A DNA stretch of 32,163 nucleotides from Oscillospiraceae bacterium (GTDB lineage Bacteria; Bacillota; Clostridia; Lachnospirales; Lachnospiraceae): positions 1 to 32,163 of the forward strand of contig JAETOO010000027.1 in the NCBI GenBank assembly GCA_021771715.1. Reading direction: 5' to 3'. Both the position numbers and the translations under genes were made by a program. Position 1 is the first letter of the stretch. Each line of letters begins with the position of its first letter. Positions 1 to 6,724 of this stretch are shown here, piece after piece. Under the pieces are notes generated by a model. The model was given only the letters and a program-made list of their open reading frames with translations. It did not search any database and was not told where the DNA came from.

Positions 1-1
1 G

Positions 2-127
2 GGGAACGAAGATGAGGACGAAAGTCCTCGTACATATGTCTTAAGCATGGATTACAGCAACATAAGTGTGACAGCAAAAAACGCCTATCAAAGTTACGTT
101 CTGCACAGGCGGCGATCGCGGAGATGA
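2..127 (+). CDS. C-terminal end of an unidentified protein (partial)
   Basis: A reading frame is open from the window edge and ends at TGA 125-127, giving 41 residues with an acidic start (GNEDEDESPRTYV) and a very basic end (HRRRSRR). I do not recognise the family. It is followed about 45 bp later by a terminator-like hairpin on the same strand, which fits a real gene ending here. The base composition is AT-richer than the genes after position 1200, like the GNAT module next door, so it probably belongs to the same acquired segment. The short open stretch could also be chance. Confidence 0.3.
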   Translation, partial: GNEDEDESPRTYVLSMDYSNISVTAKNAYQSYVLHRRRSRR

Positions 128-172
128 ATAACTAAATCAATATGTTAAAAGAAAGATGATATAAAACAATGA

Positions 173-223
173 GAGATGAGCCTCGGAGGAAATGCCAGTT
201 TTCCTTTGAGGCCATTTCTTTTC
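173..223 (+). terminator. Rho-independent terminator
   Basis: Long imperfect hairpin: the arm at 173-192 (GAGATGAGCCTC then GGAGGAAA) pairs with the arm at 200-218 (TTTCC, then GAGGCCATTTC), with a short TGCCAG loop. A T-rich run follows (TTTCTTTTC). It separates the partial upstream gene from the GNAT module. Confidence 0.65.
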
Positions 224-244
224 AAAAATTTCATAAAATTCCGG

Positions 245-273
245 TTGCAAAGTCAGCGCTTAGATAATAAGAT
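245..273 (+). promoter_or_regulatory. Possible sigma-A promoter for the GNAT module
   Basis: TTGCAA (245-250) and TAAGAT (268-273) are separated by 17 bp, in an AT-rich stretch about 60 bp upstream of the small first gene. The -10 is a 4/6 match, and neighbouring GATAAT/TATAAG boxes have worse spacing. Confidence 0.35.
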
Positions 274-331
274 ATAAGTAGGAAAGTATGCGAAATGGAA
301 GATGAGATATGCTAGAAGAGGAGGTGTTTCT

Positions 332-523
332 ATGGCAACTTCAAGTATCACTAAGAATTTCGTTATTTCCGGTAAGGAACAGGTGGAAATGTTTGTCAAT
401 GCGATTGAGGAATCTGCCAAAAACCGTCCTGTTCGTACACCTGTTGCTGCAAGGCAGATAAAAGGGGAAACAGAACTGAGAAAATTTATGAAGGAATGGG
501 AGAGAGCGAATGTCGATTCGTGA
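332..523 (+). CDS. Small protein paired with a GNAT acetyltransferase; putative antitoxin
   Basis: 63 residues starting MATSSITKNF, chosen because GAGGAGG lies 8-10 bp before the ATG at 332; an earlier in-frame ATG at 302 has no SD. The protein is mostly polar and helical in appearance, with a charged C-terminal helix (ELRKFMKEWERA). The stop lies 14 bp inside the downstream GNAT gene, so the two are translationally coupled. A tiny first gene overlapping a single-domain acetyltransferase is the layout of type II GNAT toxin-antitoxin pairs (AtaRT, TacAT), but I do not see a clear ribbon-helix-helix signature. The antitoxin role is inference from context. Confidence 0.65.
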   Translation: MATSSITKNFVISGKEQVEMFVNAIEESAKNRPVRTPVAARQIKGETELRKFMKEWERANVDS

Positions 524-1124
524 TACGTTTTTCTATATCAACATTCGTGATTATCTGGCATTAGGAAATGATAATGAAGCCGGAGAGCCAATGCTTGACA
601 GAGTGCTTTCCGGTTTTTCCTGCCCCAAGAATCCGGATGTGGAACGTTTTTTGAAAAAGAGTGCTGTTGAATTCGCAAAGAAGAATCAATCAGTTACCTA
701 CCTTGTTTTTTCGGTGGAGAGTAAAGAACTGCTTGGATATTTTACCCTTGCATTAAAGCCTTTAACAGTCCGAGGTGAAATGGTAAGCAATACCATGAAA
801 AGAAAATTGCTGCGTGTCAGTGAACTGGATGAGAAGTCAGATACATATACTATGTCAGCTTATTTGATTGCTCAGCTTGGAAAAAACTATGCGAATGGAA
901 GAAATAAGAAAATTACCGGAAAAGAGCTTATTGAGCTAGCGTGGACTGTGATTGAGGATGCACAGTATATGCTTGGCGGCATGGTAACATTTTTGGAAGC
1001 CGAGAATGAGGAAAAGCTGCTATCGTTCTATCGGGATAATCGTTTTTCACAGTTTGATACCAGGCAGACCTTGTCAGCCGCAGAGGAACCGCATGAGCTT
1101 GTGCAGCTATTAAGACTCCTATAA
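510..1124 (+). CDS. GNAT-family N-acetyltransferase, possible toxin of a two-gene module
   Basis: 204 residues. The second half reads like a GNAT fold: a beta strand/helix region around YLIAQLGKNYANGRNKKITG (the acetyl-CoA pyrophosphate-binding R/Q-x-x-G-x-G/A position, here degenerate), then a strand (GGMVTFLEAE) and the typical ending N-E-E-K-L-L-S-F-Y-R-D-N-R-F-S, equivalent to the family's N..a..fY.k.GF. The first half (MSIRDTFFYINIRDYLALGN...) would form the substrate side. It overlaps the small upstream gene by 14 bp. Composition is AT-rich compared with everything after 1200, which suggests horizontal transfer. Some such proteins acetylate aminoacyl-tRNA and arrest growth; others are ordinary acetyltransferases, and the substrate cannot be told from sequence. 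Confidence 0.75.
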   Translation: MSIRDTFFYINIRDYLALGNDNEAGEPMLDRVLSGFSCPKNPDVERFLKKSAVEFAKKNQSVTYLVFSVESKELLGYFTLALKPLTVRGEMVSNTMKRKLLRVSELDEKSDTYTMSAYLIAQLGKNYANGRNKKITGKELIELAWTVIEDAQYMLGGMVTFLEAENEEKLLSFYRDNRFSQFDTRQTLSAAEEPHELVQLLRLL

Positions 1125-1199
1125 TGGCTGTTTGCACTTTAGAAAGAGAAAGGTGTCAGGATCGTAACAGTAGCATGAGGCGGAGGCGAGAGGACGGGA

Positions 1200-2576
1200 A
1201 TGGAAAAAAATCAGATTATCAAAATTTACGGGACAGAATACAAGGAGATGACGAGGCAACTTCTGGCGGATGCGGATCTGATCGGGCAGATTCCGGATCG
1301 GGGCTGCCGGATTGGGATTAAGCCGAATCTGGTGTCGCCGAGCACGGCGGATTACGGGGCGACGACGCACACGGAGATTGTGGCCGGGATCATTGAGTAT
1401 CTGCAGGAGCACGGCTGCCGGAACCTGCTGATCGCGGAGGGCTCCTGGGTCGGGGATCGGACCTCCGATGCGATCTCTCTGTGCGGGTATGACCGCCTCG
1501 CCGAGCGGTACGGCGTGGAGCTGCGCGATATGCAGAAGGACGGCTCGTTTGTGCGCGACTGTGCCGGGCTGAAGCTCAGCCTGTGCAACACGGTGAAAGA
1601 GATCGACTTCCTGATCAACGTCCCGGTCATGAAGGGACACTGCCAGACAAAGATGACGTGCGCGCTGAAAAATATGAAGGGCCTGATCCCGAACAAGGAG
1701 AAGCGGCACTTCCATGCGATGGGACTGCACCGGCCGATCGCGCATCTGGCGACGGGGATTCATCAGGATTTCATCGTCGTGGACCATATCTGCGGCGATC
1801 TTGACTTCGAGGACGGCGGCAATCCCGTCGTGCGCAACTGCATCATGGCCGCGCGCGATCCGGTGCTGGTGGACGCCTATGTGTGCGGACTTCTGCACTA
1901 TGCGATTTCGGAGGTGCCGTACATCGGCCTCGCGGAGCAACTGGGGGCAGGCTGTGCAGACCTGACAAAGGCGGAGATCGCAGTGCTGCTGCCGCAGCGG
2001 GGGACGAAAGAGAGAAGGGAAACGGAAGGACAGATCCTGCGCGAAGACGAGAAGGAAGAGAAAGAGCAGATTCCGCATAAAGGTGGAAAGAAAAGCGAAG
2101 AGTTGAAGTCGCGTAAAGGCGGAAAGAAAATCGAAGGGCAAATTGCGCGTATGGATGGAAAGGAATGCGAAGAGCAGAATCCGCACAGAGATGACAAGAG
2201 AAAGGGAGAACAGCTTTCGCACTGCATAGAGAATGGAATCGCAAGGCGGATGCTCTGCGGCGAGGAGATCTGGGACGAGGAGCTGCCGTATGCCGATAAG
2301 GTGGTCGCGGTGCGCGACATGGTGGAGGAAGTGGAGTCCTGCAGCGCCTGCTACGGCTATCTGATTCCGGCGCTCGACCGGCTGCGCGCAGAAGGGCTGC
2401 TGGAGCGGCTGCACGAAAAGATCTGCATCGGACAGGGTTACCGGGGGAAGAGCGGACGCCTTGGCGTCGGCAGCTGCACGTCGGGCTTCCAGTTCTGCGT
2501 GAAGGGATGCCCGCCGACGGAGACACAGATCTATGAGGCACTGCGCCAATATATTATTGCCGATTCTAAAGAGTAG
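1200..2576 (+). CDS. DUF362 domain protein with a 12-residue repeat insert
   Basis: 458 residues, start ATG with GAGAGGACGG just before it. The N-terminal ~265 residues follow the DUF362 pattern: IGIKPNLV near residue 40, a THTEIVAGIIEYL stretch, FLINVPVMKGHCQTKMTCALKNMKGLIPNKEKRHFH in the middle (given here as the family's hallmark region), and AARDPVLVDAYVCGLL. Residues 277-348 are a highly charged insert made of six degenerate 12-residue units. The C-terminus has clustered cysteines (ESCSACYGY, GSCTSGFQFCVKGC), possible metal or Fe-S ligands. DUF362 proteins are often linked to iron-sulfur or corrinoid chemistry, but the reaction is unknown. It begins the high-GC part of the window, and SpoIIM follows after ~100 bp. 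Confidence 0.85.
   Translation: MEKNQIIKIYGTEYKEMTRQLLADADLIGQIPDRGCRIGIKPNLVSPSTADYGATTHTEIVAGIIEYLQEHGCRNLLIAEGSWVGDRTSDAISLCGYDRLAERYGVELRDMQKDGSFVRDCAGLKLSLCNTVKEIDFLINVPVMKGHCQTKMTCALKNMKGLIPNKEKRHFHAMGLHRPIAHLATGIHQDFIVVDHICGDLDFEDGGNPVVRNCIMAARDPVLVDAYVCGLLHYAISEVPYIGLAEQLGAGCADLTKAEIAVLLPQRGTKERRETEGQILREDEKEEKEQIPHKGGKKSEELKSRKGGKKIEGQIARMDGKECEEQNPHRDDKRKGEQLSHCIENGIARRMLCGEEIWDEELPYADKVVAVRDMVEEVESCSACYGYLIPALDRLRAEGLLERLHEKICIGQGYRGKSGRLGVGSCTSGFQFCVKGCPPTETQIYEALRQYIIADSKE
2028..2243 (+). repeat. Six degenerate 36-bp tandem repeats inside the DUF362 gene
   Basis: In-frame units encode GQILREDEKEEK, EQIPHKGGKKSE, ELKSRKGGKKIE, GQIARMDGKECE, EQNPHRDDKRKG and EQLSHCIENGIA. Each is 12 residues with the pattern E/G-Q-x-x-x-R/K-x-x-K-K/E. 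The stretch is richer in A than the flanking gene and splits the conserved domain from the Cys-rich end. Confidence 0.75.
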
Positions 2577-2675
2577 GCCGCAGATTTGCGGTATAAGAGA
2601 TACAACCAACAACTGTATATTCTAAGACCCGTCGGAATAGATTATAGGGAGAATTGACAGCGACGGAGGGCTCGC

Positions 2676-3257
2676 TTGGAGCAAAGAAAGAAGATTCTGC
2701 TGGTCCTGCTGCTTGTAGGGCTTCTGGGACTGCTCGCCGGGACGGCGCTTCCGGAGCTGTTTCACATGGGGACCGGCTCGTACGCCGGGTTTGTCAGCCT
2801 GTACGGGTTCCAGAAATACGGGCAGATGCAGGTGGATGTGCTGCGGCTGTTCTCTTACCTTGTCGTGATCCGCGCGCGGACGCTCGCCTTTCTCTGGATG
2901 AGCACGTACACGCCGGCAGGGCTGCTGGTGCACGTGGGTTATCTCTTCTGGCTGACGGCGTCGGCGGGAATGCTGCTCGCCCTGTTTGTCCTGCGGGACG
3001 GGTACGAGGGGATTCTCCTGTTTTTATGCTGCATTTTTCCGCAGTGGATTCCGTACGCATCCGTCTGGCGGATGGAGGTGCGCTTTTTCCTGAGACGCTT
3101 CGGGGAGGGAGCTCAGAGAGAGGGCAGCTTCCGTCTTCCGCGGGGAGGGCAGCTGTCCGGAGCCGTGCGCATGGCGCTGCTCACGTTTTTCGGCTGCGCG
3201 GCCGAGGCCTGCCTTGGCCCTTACATTCTGAAACTGCTCCTGGGCGTTCTTTCGTGA
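2676..3257 (+). CDS. spoIIM: Stage II sporulation protein M-like membrane protein
   Basis: 193 residues from a TTG start with CGGAGGG 5 bp before it. Hydrophobic segments are at about residues 7-25, 52-75, 83-107, 113-130 and 165-190, matching the multi-pass SpoIIM topology. The loop FPQWIPYASVW and the end AEACLGPYILKLLL sit where SpoIIM proteins have their conserved FPHGIFE-like loop and Pro-containing last helix. SpoIIM works with SpoIID and SpoIIP in peptidoglycan remodelling during engulfment of the forespore. The next gene is xerD, and spoIIM lies near xerD in Bacillus as well, which supports the call. The upstream stretch at 2580-2625 contains GGTATAA...GTATATTCT, which might be a sigma-E promoter, but this is speculative. 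Confidence 0.72.
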   Translation: MEQRKKILLVLLLVGLLGLLAGTALPELFHMGTGSYAGFVSLYGFQKYGQMQVDVLRLFSYLVVIRARTLAFLWMSTYTPAGLLVHVGYLFWLTASAGMLLALFVLRDGYEGILLFLCCIFPQWIPYASVWRMEVRFFLRRFGEGAQREGSFRLPRGGQLSGAVRMALLTFFGCAAEACLGPYILKLLLGVLS

Positions 3258-3284
3258 CCCGGAAGCGGGCGGAAAAATGTTCTG

Positions 3285-3298
3285 ACAGGACAAAATAC
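3285..3298 (+). repeat. Repeated motif ACAGGACAAAATRC (copy 1)
   Basis: ACAGGACAAAATAC occurs here and again at 3398-3411 (one difference), where it lies between the -35 and -10 of the xerD promoter. A shorter version, GGGACAAAATAC, lies at 3659-3670 before the xerD SD. It may be a regulator site. Copy 1 is also part of a small hairpin (ACAAAAT/ATTTTGT, 3290-3308) that lacks a T-run. Confidence 0.4.
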
Positions 3299-3389
3299 TA
3301 CATTTTGTGGGTAACAAAAATAGTAAAACGAAATCTTGTAAAATGGCTTAAATCCGGCATTTTTCGGCATTTTTACGGGAAAATAACCG

Positions 3390-3418
3390 TTGATTTTACA
3401 GGACAAAATGCGTATAAT
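3390..3418 (+). promoter_or_regulatory. Sigma-A promoter upstream of xerD
   Basis: TTGATT (3390-3395), 17-bp spacer, TATAAT (3413-3418). The spacer carries the second ACAGGACAAAATGC motif. Immediately upstream, at 3355-3374, the 10-mer CGGCATTTTT is repeated exactly in tandem. Transcription would start near 3425, giving a leader of about 275 nt before xerD. Confidence 0.7.
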
Positions 3419-3426
3419 ACAAACTG

Positions 3427-3445
3427 TGAGAAGCATTGCTTCTCA
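3427..3445 (+). promoter_or_regulatory. Perfect dyad at the xerD transcription start
   Basis: TGAGAAGCA-T-TGCTTCTCA, two 9-nt arms around one base, starting about 9 bp after the -10 box. In DNA it could be a repressor operator covering +1; in RNA it would be a 5'-terminal hairpin. The sequence alone does not distinguish these. Confidence 0.5.
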
Positions 3446-3466
3446 TATTTCGATGAAGGACAGAGT

Positions 3467-3529
3467 ATGAGAGTCCAGAGAGCAGGCGCTCGGTGCCTGC
3501 CGGAATCATCGGGACACAGACAAGGATAG
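3467..3529 (+). CDS. Possible 20-residue leader peptide in the xerD leader
   Basis: ATG at 3467 preceded by GAAGGA with 6-bp spacing, encoding 20 residues (MRVQRAGARC..., Arg/Gly rich) and ending at TAG 3527-3529. It overlaps a stable hairpin (GCAGGC/GCCTGC near 3482-3500), so its translation would change the folding of the leader. No homologue is recognised and the peptide may not be made. Confidence 0.3.
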   Translation: MRVQRAGARCLPESSGHRQG

Positions 3530-3569
3530 AAAAGCCATCGCGCCGCTGTGGGAGCCGGGCGTGGCGACA

Positions 3570-3634
3570 GTTTGGACGGCAGGCCGCGCTGGCCTGCTGC
3601 GCAGTTGGGACCTGCGGAGCGTCCAAGCGGTTGC
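3570..3634 (+). ncRNA. Candidate structured RNA element in the xerD leader
   Basis: An outer stem TTGGACG/CGTCCAA (about 3572-3578 with 3620-3626) encloses two hairpins, GGCAGGCC/GGCCTGCT and CGCAG/CTGCG, giving a three-way junction. A further palindrome, CCGGACATGTCCGG, follows at 3634-3647. No known riboswitch core was recognised. The 443-bp gap between spoIIM and xerD otherwise holds only the promoter, dyad and possible leader peptide listed separately. Confidence 0.35.
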
Positions 3635-3700
3635 CGGACATGTCCGGAAGCGGCTGGTGGGACAAAATACGGGGAAGAGAGAAAGTTGAGGAGTAAGGGT

Positions 3701-4585
3701 ATGGGATTTGAGCTGCCTCTGTTTATCGACTATTTAAAAGAGACAAAAAATGCATCGGAGAGTACGGTCAGTTCCTATCAGCGTGATCTGAAAAAACTGA
3801 AGAATTATCTGGAAGAGCACGGGGTTGACGATGTGGAGCATGTGACATCGACGAACCTGAATTCGTATCTGTTGTATCTGGAAAAGCAGGGTCTGTCGAC
3901 GGCGACCGTGTCGCGCAATGTCGCGTCGATGAAGGCTTTTTTTCACTATGCGTGCCGCAGCCGCCAGCTCGTGGACGATCCGACGGACCAGGTGAAGGCG
4001 CCGCATATCGAGAAGAAGCTGCCGGAGATTCTGAGCATGGAGGAGACGGTGCGGCTGTTGGAGCAGCCGTCCGGCACATCGCCGAAGGAGCTGCGCGACC
4101 GCGCGATGCTGGAGCTGTTGTATGCGACCGGCATGCGCGTGACAGAGCTGATCTCGATGAAGCTGAGCGATCTGAATTTGATGATGAACTATGTGATCTG
4201 CCGGGACGATGACAAGGAGCGCGTGATTCCGTTTGGGAACAACGCGAAGCGCGCGGTGGAGCGGTACCTCAGAGACGGCCGCGGTGTGCTCCTGCACGGC
4301 AGCCAGAGTGACTATCTGTTTGTGAACTGTTCCGGGAAGGTGATGAGCCGTCAGGGCTTCTGGAAGCTGATCAAGCAGTACGCCGCCCGGGCGGGCATCG
4401 AGGCGGATATCACGCCGCACACGCTGCGCCACTCCTTTGCGGCCCACCTCGTGCAGAACGGAGCCGATTTGAAGAGCGTTCAGCAGATGCTCGGCCATTC
4501 GGACATCGCGACGACCCAGATGTATGTCAACCTGAATCTGGAGCGCATGCGCAGAGTGTACAGCGAGGCGCATCCGAGACATTAG
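3701..4585 (+). CDS. xerD: Tyrosine recombinase XerD
   Basis: 294 residues from ATG 3701, with GAGGAG 7 bp upstream; the usual length for XerC/D. The N-terminal SAM-like core-binding domain (residues ~1-90) precedes the catalytic domain. Catalytic residues are visible: R146 (ATGMRVTEL), K172 in the beta-hairpin (DDDKERVIP), H240 and R243 (PHTLRHSFA), H266 (MLGHSDIATT) and nucleophile Y275 (TTQMYVNL). It resolves chromosome dimers at dif together with XerC, or alone in organisms with XerH/S-like systems. Position next to spoIIM matches other Firmicutes and favours housekeeping xerD over a phage integrase. A terminator follows. Confidence 0.92.
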   Translation: MGFELPLFIDYLKETKNASESTVSSYQRDLKKLKNYLEEHGVDDVEHVTSTNLNSYLLYLEKQGLSTATVSRNVASMKAFFHYACRSRQLVDDPTDQVKAPHIEKKLPEILSMEETVRLLEQPSGTSPKELRDRAMLELLYATGMRVTELISMKLSDLNLMMNYVICRDDDKERVIPFGNNAKRAVERYLRDGRGVLLHGSQSDYLFVNCSGKVMSRQGFWKLIKQYAARAGIEADITPHTLRHSFAAHLVQNGADLKSVQQMLGHSDIATTQMYVNLNLERMRRVYSEAHPRH

Positions 4586-4628
4586 GCGGCATGGCGTCTG
4601 TCTTCTAAAAGAATATTTGGATAAATAG

Positions 4629-4664
4629 AAATACGGCGGGAATTAATATCCTGCCGTATTTTTT
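4629..4664 (+). terminator. Terminator of xerD
   Basis: AATACGGCGGGA pairs with TCCTGCCGTATT across a short AATTAATA-type loop, followed by TTTTTT. The convergent aroF gene ends about 160 bp further on. The stretch 4665-4826 shows no gene. Confidence 0.85.
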
Positions 4665-4826
4665 AATAAAATCCGAAAATAAATTAGAATGTGAATAGGA
4701 ATCGACCGCACCAAACATGCAAAATCCTTTTTCGATTGTGCAGATCAAAGCACAGGCGTAACGGCTGCGCTGAGTATTTTTGATCCGTGTACTTGAAGCG
4801 GATAGATGAATCTATGTAGTTACGCA

Positions 4827-5876
4827 CTACCGCGACATCTTGCCGAGCTCGTCGTAGATCTCGTACATCAGCTTCTCCGACTTCTCCCATCCAAGGCACG
4901 GGTCGGTGATCGACTGGCCGTATACGTGCGTGCCGGTCCCGATCTTCTGAGCGCCGTCCTCGATGTAGCTCTCGATCATGAAGCCCTTCACGAGCGTGCC
5001 GAGCTCCGGGTTGTACTTCATGCTGTGCAGCACTTCCTTTGCGATGCGGATCTGCTCGAGATACTGCTTGCCGGAGTTCGAGTGGTTCGTGTCGATGATG
5101 GCCGCGGGGTTCTGCAGGCCGCGCTTCGCGTAGAGCTCGTTGAGCAGCATCAGGTCCTCGTAGTGGTAGTTCGGGATGGAGCTGCCGTGCTTGTTGGTCG
5201 CGCCGCGCAGGACGACGTGTGCGAGGTCATTTCCGTCCGTGTAGACCTCCCAGCCGCGGTAGATGAAGTTGTGCTTGCTCTGAGCGGCCTTGACTGAGTT
5301 GAACATCACGGAGAGATCGCCGCTCGTGGGATTCTTCATCCCGGCCGGGACGGTCATGCCGCTCACGGTCATGCGGTGGTGCTGATCCTCGACCGAGCGC
5401 GCGCCGATCGCGACGTAGGAGAGCAGGTCGTCGACGTAGCGGTAGTTCTCCGGGTAGAGCATCTCGTCCGCGCTGGTGAGCCCGGTCTGCTCGATGGCGT
5501 CGGCGTGCAGCTTGCGCATCGCGACGATGCCGGCGAAGACATCCGGCTTCTTCTCGGGATCCGGCTGGTGGACGAGCCCCTTGTAGCCCTCGCCCGTCGT
5601 GCGCGGCTTGTTCGTGTAGATCCGGGGGATGAGCAGGATGCGGTCGCCGATCTTGTCCTGCACCTTCGCGAGGCGGTGGATGTAGTCGAGCACGGAGTCC
5701 TGGTTGTCCGCGGAGCACGGACCGATAATCAGAAGAAATTTATCAGAAGCGCCGGTAAAGACATCGCGGATCTTGGCGTCGCGCTGCTTTTTGATCTCGA
5801 CAACCTTCTCGGAGAGCGGATACATTTTCTTAACCTCCGCCGGAATCGGAAGTTTCTTAACAAAATTCATAGCCAT
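4827..5876 (-). CDS. aroF: 3-deoxy-7-phosphoheptulonate synthase (DAHP synthase), class I
   Basis: 349 residues. It condenses phosphoenolpyruvate and erythrose 4-phosphate, the first step of the shikimate pathway. Class I motifs: IIGPCSA, PRIYTNKPRTTGEGYKGL, YVAIGARSVEDQHHR, GMKNPTSGDL, DTNHSNSGK and GQSITDPCLGWE. Start chosen at 5876 (MAMNFVKKLPIP) because AGAGG lies 7-10 bp upstream on the minus strand and the length then fits the family. The frame stays open to an ATG at 5987, which would add 37 Ala-rich residues with no good SD. No ACT or chorismate mutase domain is present. The leader of about 150 nt contains a TGCAGTAC direct repeat but no recognisable attenuator peptide. It stands alone, divergent from the precorrin-2 dehydrogenase gene. 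Confidence 0.93.
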   Translation of the reverse strand: MAMNFVKKLPIPAEVKKMYPLSEKVVEIKKQRDAKIRDVFTGASDKFLLIIGPCSADNQDSVLDYIHRLAKVQDKIGDRILLIPRIYTNKPRTTGEGYKGLVHQPDPEKKPDVFAGIVAMRKLHADAIEQTGLTSADEMLYPENYRYVDDLLSYVAIGARSVEDQHHRMTVSGMTVPAGMKNPTSGDLSVMFNSVKAAQSKHNFIYRGWEVYTDGNDLAHVVLRGATNKHGSSIPNYHYEDLMLLNELYAKRGLQNPAAIIDTNHSNSGKQYLEQIRIAKEVLHSMKYNPELGTLVKGFMIESYIEDGAQKIGTGTHVYGQSITDPCLGWEKSEKLMYEIYDELGKMSR

Positions 5877-5991
5877 TTTCTGTACCTCTGTAATTGATAT
5901 TCTGCTGCCATTTGCGGCCGATGCGGCGGCAGCGGGCTGCGCAGAGTCCTGTACGATGTCATATTTTCTACAGCTTTTACCATACATTCTC

Positions 5992-6013
5992 TGCAGTACG
6001 TTCTTTGCAGTAC
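5992..6013 (-). repeat. TGCAGTAC direct repeat in the aroF leader
   Basis: TGCAGTAC occurs at 5992-5999 and 6006-6013 (14-bp spacing), just downstream of the aroF promoter start point. It could be a regulator site for aromatic amino acid control. No matching half elsewhere was seen. Confidence 0.3.
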
Positions 6014-6036
6014 TTTTTCAGAAAAATTTCTTCTAC

Positions 6037-6065
6037 ATTATAGTATACTTCCTTTCAAATGTCGA
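6037..6065 (-). promoter_or_regulatory. Promoter of aroF
   Basis: Minus-strand TCGACA (6065-6060), 17-bp spacer, TATAAT (6042-6037). It lies back to back with the plus-strand promoter at 6100-6108 in the 339-bp intergenic region. Confidence 0.65.
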
Positions 6066-6099
6066 CCTGAATTTTTTCTTTCCTTTTTGAAATGACCTA

Positions 6100-6108
6100 T
6101 GGTATAAT
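6100..6108 (+). promoter_or_regulatory. Extended -10 promoter of the precorrin-2 dehydrogenase gene
   Basis: TGGTATAAT is an extended -10 box. The -35 region (T-rich, no clear TTGACA at 17 bp) is poor, as is usual for extended -10 promoters. The start would be about 100 nt before the gene. Confidence 0.5.
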
Positions 6109-6215
6109 ACTTGCAGTCTTATACCTGCGCACGGAGTCTTCTGCAGGGATCGCGGAAATCTGCCGTGCATTTCAGGGTATATTGGAAAGTAAGGATAGAT
6201 AAGTGAGGCAATACT

Positions 6216-6692
6216 ATGAGCAGCAATGAAAAACTGTATTTTCCGATGTTTGTAGACCTTGCGGATAAGAAGGTGGTCGTGGTCGGGGCCGGTACGATCG
6301 CGAAGAGGCGCATCCGTGCGATGGTGGAGTTTACAAATCATCTGGTAATGATTGCGCCGGAGGTGAACCCGGAGCTGCGCGAGCTGGAGGAGGCCGGGAA
6401 GCTGACGATTCTGCGGAGGCCCTATGAGCGGGAGGATCTCTACGATGCCGCACTTGTGATTGCAGCGACGAATGACAACAGGACGAATCAGGATATTTAC
6501 GCGGCTTGCAAGTGCCTCGGCATTCCGGTGAATGTCTTCAGCGACAAGAGCAAATGTGATTTCTTTTTCCCCACGCTGGTGACGCAGGAGGACGTGGTGA
6601 TCGGAATCAACGCGAAGGGCAGCAAAAAGCGCAGGCAGAAGGGCATTGCGGCGCTGATCCGGAAGCTTCTGGACCAGGAGCCGGGGTGCTGA
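6216..6692 (+). CDS. Precorrin-2 dehydrogenase-like protein (siroheme synthesis), short form
   Basis: 158 residues with GTGAGG before the ATG. The N-terminal Rossmann fold binds NAD ([19 protein letters not shown], residues ~18-36). [19 protein letters not shown] and [17 protein letters not shown] match the CysG-N/Met8/SirC family, which oxidises precorrin-2 to sirohydrochlorin. It is shorter than the ~200-residue family members and lacks most of the C-terminal helical domain. The usual ISTGGKSP motif reads INAKGSKK. No other tetrapyrrole gene is in the window, so either it supplies siroheme alone or its role has changed. rnhA follows; its assigned start is 33 bp downstream. Confidence 0.8.
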   Translation: MSSNEKLYFPMFVDLADKKVVVVGAGTIAKRRIRAMVEFTNHLVMIAPEVNPELRELEEAGKLTILRRPYEREDLYDAALVIAATNDNRTNQDIYAACKCLGIPVNVFSDKSKCDFFFPTLVTQEDVVIGINAKGSKKRRQKGIAALIRKLLDQEPGC

Positions 6693-6724
6693 CGGCCGCG
6701 CATGGACAGGAGGAGAGACGGCGA

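Noticed and set aside
1..35. Hammerhead ribozyme suggested by GATGAGGACGAAAGTCCTC
   Set aside because: It makes a simple GNRA-capped hairpin (GAGGAC-GAAA-GTCCTC); stem II and the surrounding cores are missing, and upstream sequence is not available.
1119..2612. Long minus-strand frame opposite the DUF362 gene
   Set aside because: It is a shadow frame: low-complexity, Arg/Ser/Leu-rich, no SD, and the plus-strand frame has clear family motifs. The same applies to the long frames opposite alaS, aroF, gpmI and the carboxyltransferase genes.
3425..3700. T-box riboswitch before xerD
   Set aside because: AGAGAG, GGTG and a GTCC/GGGAC stem resemble T-box stem I, but the conserved antiterminator (TGG-N-ACC-GCG) and a terminator are absent, and xerD is not an amino-acid gene.
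5877..5987. 37-residue N-terminal extension of DAHP synthase
   Set aside because: No SD at 5987; residues are Ala-rich and outside the family length, while 5876 has an AGAGG SD.
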